From Phycisphaeraceae bacterium (lineage in GTDB: Bacteria > Planctomycetota > Phycisphaerae > Phycisphaerales > Phycisphaeraceae): 8,352 nt of DNA. The stretch lies in assembly GCA_016763955.1 (NCBI GenBank), contig JAESSU010000551.1, positions 1 through 8,352 of the forward strand, given 5' to 3'. The notes below the pieces were generated by a model. It had not been told where the DNA came from, searched no databases, and was given only the letters and a program-made list of their open reading frames with translations. Below, in pieces: positions 1 through 4,237 of this stretch. Numbering within the stretch: the stretch's first letter is position 1; each line of letters begins with the position of its first letter. Both the position numbers and the translations under genes were made by a program.

Positions 1-152
1 AAGATACATTCCACACCATGCTGACGCATCATTTCGTGGAAAGCTTGGGCGCCGGTCATGCCGATGAATTGATCGGTTTTAGGGCCATGTGTGGGTCGTT
101 GGAAATCTTTTGCGTTAAGAGATTTACGTTGTGCGTTTGCTTTAGGGTTCAT
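1..152 (-). CDS. ilvB: Acetolactate synthase large subunit, N-terminal fragment (cut by window edge)
   Basis: Only the first 50 codons are visible; the gene continues beyond position 1. The predicted start has a basic, low-complexity leader of about 30 residues and then MTGAQAFHEMMRQHGVECI, which matches the start of the thiamine-diphosphate-binding domain of acetolactate synthase large subunits (usual wording: G-x-x-x-F-x-E-x-L-x-x-x-G-V-x-x-x-F-G-Y-P-G-G). The enzyme condenses two pyruvates, or pyruvate and 2-oxobutyrate, in the first common step of valine, leucine and isoleucine synthesis in the cytoplasm. The ATG at 152-150 is preceded by GAGG about 10 nt upstream, a normal ribosome binding site. 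The assignment rests on a short stretch, but it is strongly supported by the valine-rich leader peptide upstream, which is what controls this gene in other bacteria. Other thiamine-diphosphate enzymes of the same fold are the main alternative. Confidence 0.78.
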   Translation of the reverse strand, partial: MNPKANAQRKSLNAKDFQRPTHGPKTDQFIGMTGAQAFHEMMRQHGVECI

Positions 153-187
153 CTTTTATAATCCTCGGTAGCAAGTGGACGTCAATA

Positions 188-218
188 GACGAAAACCTGC
201 GTTTTGTCGTCGCTAGCG
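188..218 (-). promoter_or_regulatory. Hairpins just upstream of the ilvB ribosome binding site
   Basis: Read on the minus strand, GACG-(AC)-AAAAC, loop GCAG, GUUUUCGUC forms a 9-bp stem with a 2-nt bulge (188-211). It is preceded by the perfect 8-base palindrome CGCTAGCG (211-218). The hairpin ends about 36 nt before the ilvB start codon. It is followed by UAUUGACG rather than a U-run, so it is a poor terminator. It could be a pause or antiterminator-side structure of the leader, or simply a 5' UTR stem. Confidence 0.4.
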
Positions 219-250
219 TTTGGGTTAATTTAGTTCGTGTGACGGTAATC

Positions 251-297
251 AGAGAAATGGGAATGACTTAGCTTCTGAAGGATGCCAGTCTTTTCCC
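251..297 (-). terminator. Candidate attenuator terminator in the ilvB leader
   Basis: On the minus strand GGGAA-(AA)-GACT-GGC pairs with GCT-(A)-AGTC-(A)-TTCCC across an 11-nt loop (259-297). It is followed directly by ATTTCTCT (258-251), a pyrimidine-rich, moderately U-rich tail. It starts about 31 nt after the stop codon of the valine-rich leader peptide and lies about 100 nt before the ilvB start, where an attenuation terminator should be. The U-tract is weaker than in a classical intrinsic terminator and the stem has small bulges, so its terminating activity is inferred. Confidence 0.5.
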
Positions 298-327
298 TGT
301 CTGTGCTGGTGAATGCGGGTCAACCGC

Positions 328-411
328 TCAGCTAACAACCACGACCACAGCGCTGACGCCCCGCGACAGTGTTACAACATTGAAAACCAGTTTACGAGCC
401 AGATCACACAT
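328..411 (-). CDS. Valine-rich leader peptide of the ilvB attenuator (27 aa)
   Basis: A short ORF begins MCDLARKLVFNVV and ends GVSAVVVVVS followed by TGA. Nine of its 27 residues are Val and three are Leu. The five consecutive Val codons near the end are GTG GTC GTG GTT GTT. It lies 175 nt upstream of ilvB on the same strand and starts 9 nt downstream of a sigma70-like -10 box. This is the pattern of the ilvBN/ilvGMEDA leader peptides of enterobacteria and the ilvB leaders of actinobacteria, in which ribosome stalling at scarce Val-tRNA favours an antiterminator and allows ilvB transcription. No Shine-Dalgarno is visible, and with the expected start of transcription at about 414 the message would be nearly leaderless. 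Within the ORF, TCAGC just before the Val run can pair with GCTGA at the stop codon. The Val-codon region (CTGTG...TGGT) can instead pair with ACCA...CACAG downstream, offering alternative structures. It was found by reading the strand, as it is too short for normal gene callers. Confidence 0.8.
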   Translation of the reverse strand: MCDLARKLVFNVVTLSRGVSAVVVVVS

Positions 412-420
412 AGTTAGGAC

Positions 421-450
421 AGTATAAACCACCGCAATAGGGTTCGTCAA
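421..450 (-). promoter_or_regulatory. sigma70-type promoter of the ilvB leader transcript
   Basis: On the minus strand, TTGACG (450-445; 5 of 6 matches to the -35 consensus) is separated by 18 nt from TATACT (426-421; 5 of 6 matches to the -10 consensus). The predicted transcription start is near 414, three bases before the leader peptide ATG, which gives an ilvB 5' leader of about 262 nt. Confidence 0.7.
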
Positions 451-530
451 TGAGAATTTCCCGCCACAAAGTGATGGTCGCTATGTAAAAAGTCTAATAT
501 TAAACCATAGCTTCATGAACAAGTCATTGA
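451..530. other. Spacer between the ART-like gene and the ilvB promoter
   Basis: Together with the ilvB leader this makes a 378-bp stretch (153-530) without a long gene; the part at 153-450 is explained by the promoter, leader peptide and hairpins listed separately. In 451-530 there is only an inverted repeat GCTATG (480-485) / CATAGC (506-511) with an AT-rich 20-nt middle. I see no convincing terminator for the upstream minus-strand cassette and no further ORF. Confidence 0.4.
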
Positions 531-1142
531 TTACCTAAACGAGAGCGGCTTACCTTTTTCATTCAAGGGCCTAAAGTAACCGACAATACTTTGATGGTCG
601 CGTACGCAGACCTGAATGTGATTCCCCGATGAAAAGCCAGCGTTTTCATAAAGTAGCGGCCCCTCAAAGAATGCTGCACGAACCGTATCAAACGAAGGTT
701 CCTCTTGCTTTTTTCTCTGTTTATGCAAAGACTCAATCACTGCACAATCAAGCTTACGGCTAACCCGATCCTTACCTCCAGTGTTTTGAGGCAATGGTTT
801 TTTAACCGCATCCAAGGCTACCTTAATGTCCTGATAAGATTGCCCAACCATTTCGATATAACGACTATCGAGAAGGTTCAGGCAAAAACCCAAGTCAATA
901 ATGGCTCCGACCACAGCCGGCGTTGTGATTTTTTGACCTGATGGATGTGGGGTATCTCTCATTTGCTTAGCAAATTCACCTGCTCGCTGGGCATTGTGTT
1001 CCCAAAAGTAGATGCCGTTTCCAAGCCAGTCGTATTGATTCTTACTGGGCTTAAGTGTACCTCTACCTGCAAAGACTTCTTCGGCAGTACTTACATCACA
1101 TCCATGATAGCCAAGGATAAAAGACGGTAGTGCGACATCCAT
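531..1142 (-). CDS. ADP-ribosyltransferase-like protein, probable toxin of a two-gene module
   Basis: 203 residues, soluble, with no signal peptide or membrane segment. The N-terminus has GYHGC (residues 11-15; His13), a long acidic/amide stretch, and then YDWLGNGIYFWE (37-48; Tyr45), followed by an alanine-rich helix. This is the arrangement of the NAD-binding half of PARP-type ADP-ribosyltransferases (H in strand 1, G-x-Y in the next block). The C-terminal half has LDCAVIESL (131-139), FDTVRAAFFEG (151-161) and HIQVCVRD...IVGYFRP (175-192), conserved wording I associate with an uncharacterised bacterial family. The third catalytic residue of the H-Y-E type is not obvious: the residue aligned before the last core strand is Asn174, and Glu160 is an alternative. 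It starts 8 nt after the upstream small gene, with GGAG about 11 nt before its ATG, so the two genes are probably cotranscribed and translationally linked. Toxin function is inferred from the pair and from the fold; the family and target are not established here. Confidence 0.62.
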   Translation of the reverse strand: MDVALPSFILGYHGCDVSTAEEVFAGRGTLKPSKNQYDWLGNGIYFWEHNAQRAGEFAKQMRDTPHPSGQKITTPAVVGAIIDLGFCLNLLDSRYIEMVGQSYQDIKVALDAVKKPLPQNTGGKDRVSRKLDCAVIESLHKQRKKQEEPSFDTVRAAFFEGPLLYENAGFSSGNHIQVCVRDHQSIVGYFRPLNEKGKPLSFR

Positions 1143-1150
1143 AAATCACA

Positions 1151-1333
1151 TCACTCCGTCGATTCATAACGTTTAGCCAGTTTTATACCATTTGGTGAAG
1201 ACGAACTCTTCACCAGAATTCCAGCTTCTAGCAAGAATACCTTAGCCTTTTCAGGGTCTTGTTTAACTTGCTTACGGAATTTCAGCGATGCTCGCTTATG
1301 CCGTGCCACTATTTGAGTCACACTATGTGTCAT
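1151..1333 (-). CDS. Small basic protein, probable antitoxin partner of the ART-like gene
   Basis: Using the ATG at 1333 the product is 60 aa: MTHSVTQIVARHKRASLKF, a basic helix, then DPEKAKVFLLEAGIL (about residues 28-42) and a C-terminal segment ending KLAKRYESTE. Small proteins with the D-P-x-x-A-x-x-F-L-x-x-A-G-I-L signature frequently precede toxin-like genes; this is remembered, not searched. In-frame ATGs at 1351 and 1393 would give 66 or 80 aa. None of the starts has a Shine-Dalgarno, but TAGACT (1368-1363), a 17-nt spacer and CATAAT (1345-1340) place the transcription start on or beside the ATG at 1333, so a leaderless start there is preferred. It is followed after 8 nt by the ART-like gene. 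It could alternatively be a small accessory or immunity protein. Confidence 0.58.
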   Translation of the reverse strand: MTHSVTQIVARHKRASLKFRKQVKQDPEKAKVFLLEAGILVKSSSSPNGIKLAKRYESTE

Positions 1334-1339
1334 GCTTAA

Positions 1340-1368
1340 ATTATGTCTCATGTCAATATGAAAGTCTA
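1340..1368 (-). promoter_or_regulatory. Candidate promoter of the two-gene ART-like cassette
   Basis: On the minus strand, TAGACT (4 of 6 to the -35 consensus) and CATAAT (5 of 6 to the -10 consensus) are separated by exactly 17 nt. Only 6 nt separate the -10 box from the ATG at 1333, which would make the first codon the transcription start. If the longer ORF starting at 1393 were used, the promoter would lie inside the coding region. Confidence 0.45.
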
Positions 1369-1412
1369 GTAAAAACGGTATTACTAGCATCAAATTCGGA
1401 TAACACCCTGCC

Positions 1413-2132
1413 TTAAGCTTTCTTCTTGCGGGTTACTTTTTTGCTTGTGGGGGCCTTGCTCACTGGGGCTTTGCTTGCAGCAACTTTGCCGGCGCTAGGA
1501 GCTTTCTTCTTCTGGGCAGCTGTCTTAGCGGCCACTGGCTTACGGCGTGTCACCTTACGCACGGGCTTGGCAGGTTTATTCTGCTTTTTTTCCGTTTCGT
1601 TGTAACGATCAATGGAACTGACGATGGCTTCATAAGCTTTATCGACATTGTCCCAACCTTGAGCAACCACTTCGCTGCCTTCGCCTTCCAGTGCTTTATA
1701 GGTACTGAAAAAGTGTTCCACTTCACGAAGATAATGCGGCGGGACGCGCCACAGGTCGTGATGCTCAGCAAAAATCGGATCCGTATTAGGCACACACAGA
1801 ACCTTATAGTCATTATCGCCTTTGTCGGTCATCTTAAATAGACCCAGCGGGCGAGCCTGAATCAAACAGCCTGCAAAGGTCGGTTCGTTGACCATCACCA
1901 ATGCGTCCAACGGGTCACCGTCTTCCGCTAAGGTCTGTGGGATAAAACCATAGTCACCGGGATAATGAGATGAGGAATACAGATAACGGTCTAAACGAAT
2001 GAGCCCCAGTTCTTTGTCGACTTCAAATTTACTGCGACGACCTTTGGGGATTTCAACAATCACATTAACGACTTCGGGAATCTTTGGCCCGGGGGGAACC
2101 AACATAAAACGATTGGGAATAACTGCTGCCAT
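1413..2132 (-). CDS. ppa: Inorganic pyrophosphatase, family I, with lysine-rich C-terminal tail
   Basis: 239 residues from the ATG at 2132. It hydrolyses pyrophosphate to two phosphates in the cytoplasm, pulling forward DNA, RNA, protein and nucleotide synthesis. All family I active-site residues can be placed: Glu27 and Lys35 (VEIPKGRRSKFE), Arg49, Tyr61, the metal-binding DGDPLD motif (Asp71, Asp73, Asp76), Asp103/Asp108/Lys110 (DKGDNDYK) and Tyr145-Lys146. The catalytic domain ends near residue 180. A tail of about 59 residues follows with roughly 18 Lys and 4 Arg in Ala/Pro/Ser/Thr context, including KVTRRK, SKAPVSKAPTSKK and KVTRKKK. This histone H1-like tail is unusual for the enzyme. 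The reading frame extends upstream to 2207, but the ATG at 2132 has AGGAAAGG about 10 nt before it, and the longer start has no ribosome binding site. No terminator is seen between its stop and the downstream cassette. Confidence 0.93.
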   Translation of the reverse strand: MAAVIPNRFMLVPPGPKIPEVVNVIVEIPKGRRSKFEVDKELGLIRLDRYLYSSSHYPGDYGFIPQTLAEDGDPLDALVMVNEPTFAGCLIQARPLGLFKMTDKGDNDYKVLCVPNTDPIFAEHHDLWRVPPHYLREVEHFFSTYKALEGEGSEVVAQGWDNVDKAYEAIVSSIDRYNETEKKQNKPAKPVRKVTRRKPVAAKTAAQKKKAPSAGKVAASKAPVSKAPTSKKVTRKKKA

Positions 2133-2267
2133 TGCGGGAATACCTTTCCTGATTTTCCAACTTGCATTTTCGCTTTTACGACCGGTGTGAAGGAATGATA
2201 ACGGCATAATCGCAGTCTGTCTTGAATGACATGGCGAATATCATCACATATCCACAAATATTGCATC

Positions 2268-2312
2268 ACAATCGATTGTATTTTGAGAATATTTCACTTA
2301 ACAGATGTGAAA
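2268..2312. promoter_or_regulatory. Palindromes in the upstream region of ppa
   Basis: A perfect 12-base palindrome ACAATCGATTGT (2268-2279) and a 6-bp inverted repeat TTTCAC-9 nt-GTGAAA (2292-2312) lie 136-180 bp upstream of the chosen ppa start. On the minus strand the palindrome overlaps TACAAT, a possible -10 box, but no good -35 is at the right distance. They are operator-like in form only; no regulator can be named. Confidence 0.3.
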
Positions 2313-2359
2313 AATTACCCTAAATGACCACAAGGGCCATTAGTCAGTTGCATCTAATA

Positions 2360-2392
2360 AAAAAGCCTGCCTCAACTAAGGACAGGCTTTTT
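2360..2392 (-). terminator. Intrinsic terminator downstream of the TM2-domain gene
   Basis: A perfect 10-bp stem AAAAAGCCTG / CAGGCTTTTT (2360-2369 and 2383-2392) encloses a 13-nt loop. On the minus strand it ends in a run of six T about 34 nt after the TM2 gene stop codon, so it should end the nuoC-TM2 transcript. The A-tract on the other side also makes it able to work on the plus strand. Confidence 0.88.
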
Positions 2393-2425
2393 GTTTTGTT
2401 GAAAATTAAAAATCACTCAAACAGG

Positions 2426-2680
2426 TCAGAACCAACCCTTACGGCCTGTGACATAGGTCGAAACGAATTCGTCATCGCTCTTAGTCAGATAGATGATGCC
2501 TTCGATCAGGCCGATGATGCCCGTGATAAAGCCACCAATACCCAACGTCAACACCGTGACGAGTAACATGATAATGCCTTCTTTGGTGTATCCGAGAATA
2601 AACTTGTGAATACCTAAACCACCCAAGAGGATCCCTAGAATACCTGCTGGAATTTTTTTACTTGCGTCGCCGTCTGCCAT
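2426..2680 (-). CDS. TM2-domain integral membrane protein
   Basis: 84 residues. After a short charged N-terminus (MADGDASKK) there are two hydrophobic segments, about residues 10-30 and 35-65, with the TM2 wording G-G-L-G-I-H-K-F-I-L-G between and within them. The tail is KSDDEFVSTYVTGRKGWF. TM2-domain proteins are small two-helix membrane proteins of unknown biochemical role. The ending in GRKGWF is, from memory, shared by a subgroup in Planctomycetota and Bacteroidota. The start at 2680 is supported by AGGGG about 7 nt upstream. It follows nuoC by 51 nt on the same strand and may be cotranscribed with it, ending at the strong terminator downstream. Confidence 0.85.
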   Translation of the reverse strand: MADGDASKKIPAGILGILLGGLGIHKFILGYTKEGIIMLLVTVLTLGIGGFITGIIGLIEGIIYLTKSDDEFVSTYVTGRKGWF

Positions 2681-2731
2681 ATCAAGCCCCTTTGTTCAGA
2701 GATAAAACCTCGTGCCACGATCGTTGATTTA

Positions 2732-3358
2732 TCAAATATCGTCACGTCCGACGACTTTGAGCGTTTCACGTTCACCACGTCCGGTGACGGGATAGTCTTT
2801 GCGAAGCGGGTGTGCGGGGAACTGTTCCCATGTGAGAATCCGGCGTAAATCAGGATGACCGTCAAAGCGAATGCCAAACATGTCGAACACTTCGCGTTCG
2901 GTCCATTCCGCACCGGGCCATATCCCTGTGACGGTAGGCAGGTGTAAAGTGGGGTCATCGACAATGCCACTGGTATCCAAAGTCGGATCGAGCATTACCT
3001 TCAAAAACAAGCGAATGTCTTTCTGCCGACTGACGATATTGTAAATCACCGCAAAGCGACCCACTGGGCCATTGGCCTGACCTGCATTGGCTGGATAGTT
3101 TAAATAATCCACGCCCACCACATCAGAAAGAAATTTATATTGACAACGGTCATCATCTCGAAGAAACGCAGCGACTTCTAGAAGATTTTCCTTAGGAAGT
3201 ACCACAGTCGTCTGGCCACGAAATGCCGTCGCTAGGAATCGGACATTCGGGAACTGCTTTTTGAGCAAGGGCAATGTCGGATGACCCAAAGTGGGACTTG
3301 CGGGGGCAGGGGCGATGGCAGGACTTGCCAAATTTTCACTTGCAGCAGAGTTAGTCAT
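2732..3358 (-). CDS. nuoC: NADH-quinone oxidoreductase subunit C (30 kDa subunit)
   Basis: 208 residues from the ATG at 3358. This is a peripheral-arm subunit of respiratory complex I. The diagnostic C-terminal block is present: WPGAEWTEREVFDMFGI (147-163), then FDGHPDLRRIL (165-175) and HPLRKDYP (183-190). The first 30 residues are an Ala/Pro-rich extension (SPAIAPAPASPTL) before the conserved domain begins. A longer frame opens with TTG at 3379, but ATG at 3358 is favoured because it overlaps the stop of the preceding gene in the string ATGACTAA, a usual coupling arrangement. No nuoB or nuoD lies next to it here, which is unusual, as nuoC normally sits between them or is fused to nuoD. The protein is intact and its motifs are complete, so nothing suggests a pseudogene. 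Confidence 0.93.
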   Translation of the reverse strand: MTNSAASENLASPAIAPAPASPTLGHPTLPLLKKQFPNVRFLATAFRGQTTVVLPKENLLEVAAFLRDDDRCQYKFLSDVVGVDYLNYPANAGQANGPVGRFAVIYNIVSRQKDIRLFLKVMLDPTLDTSGIVDDPTLHLPTVTGIWPGAEWTEREVFDMFGIRFDGHPDLRRILTWEQFPAHPLRKDYPVTGRGERETLKVVGRDDI

Positions 3359-3974
3359 TAGTCTTGTCTTCTTCTTCAATCCATGTAATCATTTCGCCCA
3401 CGAGCTGTTGCCAGCGATCAAGGACGCTGGGCCATTCATATGTCAACACGTCCGCAAGCCCTAGTGAATCTTTGGCTTTAAGCAGGTCACGCAATTCAGT
3501 GAGATGGGTCACGTGCTTGCGAATGATATCGTTAATGGGTTCGCCATCGAGTTCCCGTGTGTTTAGGTCAATGCCTGTGAGCTGGGTCGATTGGCTAACG
3601 ACCGCTTGAACCTGTTGCCAAATGCTCATGGACTGAGCGATCTGTTCAATGGCAGCGGTCGTGTCATCTTGCTGAAGTAATTGGGCAGCATCAGATGTAA
3701 TCTTGCGAGCTTCATCTAATGATTGCAAACACTGATTTAACGTGTCAATTGCCAGCTCACTAGGGCGTGAACTCACCAGGTGAACATCCTTGCCCTGAGG
3801 CAGTGATTCAGCCTGGCGTGATGCGAGCTGGTCTGCGGGAATGACCTGCCCATCAAGGCTGATCTCCACGACAATCCTGCCCTGAGACAGCGCTTGAGCA
3901 TTAGCAGCCTGAACCACGTCTTTAAGGGATGTAGCTTCCAATGTCAGTTCTTGTTCATCAAGATAGATGGCCAT
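3351..3974 (-). CDS. Unrecognised 207-aa protein encoded directly upstream of nuoC
   Basis: I do not recognise the family. The N-terminal 70 residues look like a small alpha/beta domain (MAIYLDEQEL..., then GRIVVEISLDGQVIPADQL at 32-50 and GKDVHLVSS at 61-69). Residues 72-135 and 148-205 are predicted mostly helical, Gln- and Asp-rich, with possible coiled-coil character. The C-terminus is very acidic (WIEEEDKTND). There is no signal peptide, membrane segment, Cys cluster or nucleotide-binding motif. Its stop overlaps the nuoC start by 8 nt, so the two are almost certainly translated from one message. That suggests, without proving, a link to complex I or to a general cell process. The start at 3974 has only a distant GAGGG (about 20 nt upstream), so the exact start is less certain. 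The extended -10 TGGTATACC on the minus strand at about 4003-4011 could provide the promoter. Confidence 0.8.
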   Translation of the reverse strand: MAIYLDEQELTLEATSLKDVVQAANAQALSQGRIVVEISLDGQVIPADQLASRQAESLPQGKDVHLVSSRPSELAIDTLNQCLQSLDEARKITSDAAQLLQQDDTTAAIEQIAQSMSIWQQVQAVVSQSTQLTGIDLNTRELDGEPINDIIRKHVTHLTELRDLLKAKDSLGLADVLTYEWPSVLDRWQQLVGEMITWIEEEDKTND

Positions 3975-4175
3975 AGCTGGTCATGATAGCGGCTTTCCCT
4001 CGGGTATACCACCGAAAAGTTAAGGGGTATAAGACATGGGGCTCTGCGTTGATTCCAATTTCCGAATTATGAATTCCGATTTGAAAGGCAGAATCTCGAA
4101 CACCATCAATCATTATGATGCACCTGCAAATTCTAAAACCAAAACCAAAAATTCAAAATCTGTCTTGTCTCACAG
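3975..4175. other. Divergent intergenic region, AT-rich with short near-repeats
   Basis: This lies between the unrecognised minus-strand gene and the plus-strand dehydrogenase. On the minus strand there is a possible extended -10, TGGTATACC (4011-4003), without a good -35. On the plus strand TTCCAATTT and TTCCGATTT form an imperfect direct repeat near 4053-4083, followed by an A/C-rich stretch of AAAACC units (about 4135-4155). An in-frame ATG at 4118 would extend the dehydrogenase by 40 residues, but that extension lies mostly in this stretch, is unlike protein and has no ribosome binding site. Confidence 0.4.
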
Positions 4176-4204
4176 TTGACAGCCTCCCTGTGAACCCGCA
4201 TAAC
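4176..4204 (+). promoter_or_regulatory. Promoter of the hydroxyacid dehydrogenase operon
   Basis: A perfect -35 TTGACA (4176-4181), a 17-nt spacer and CATAAC (4199-4204; 4 of 6) predict transcription from about 4211, giving a 5' leader of about 27 nt that includes the ribosome binding site AAAAGGA at 4223-4229. Confidence 0.65.
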
Positions 4205-4237
4205 AGAGCCGTTACAACTCTCAAAAGGATCGCAACC

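Noticed and set aside
168..185. A second promoter-like pair TTGACG with TTATAA (180-185 and about 157-162, minus strand) just before ilvB.
   Set aside because: Transcription would begin inside the ilvB start region and remove its ribosome binding site, so it is unlikely to serve ilvB.
2133..2207. Longer pyrophosphatase starting at the ATG at 2207.
   Set aside because: There is no ribosome binding site before it and the extra 25 residues do not resemble the family; the ATG at 2132 has AGGAAAGG at a good distance.
1550..2269. Alternative-frame ORFs across ppa on both strands.
   Set aside because: They are shadows of the clearly conserved pyrophosphatase frame.
4115..4237. Longer dehydrogenase with a 41-residue N-terminal extension.
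   Set aside because: The extension runs through A/C-rich intergenic sequence and the promoter; the ATG at 4238 has a proper ribosome binding site and matches the family start.
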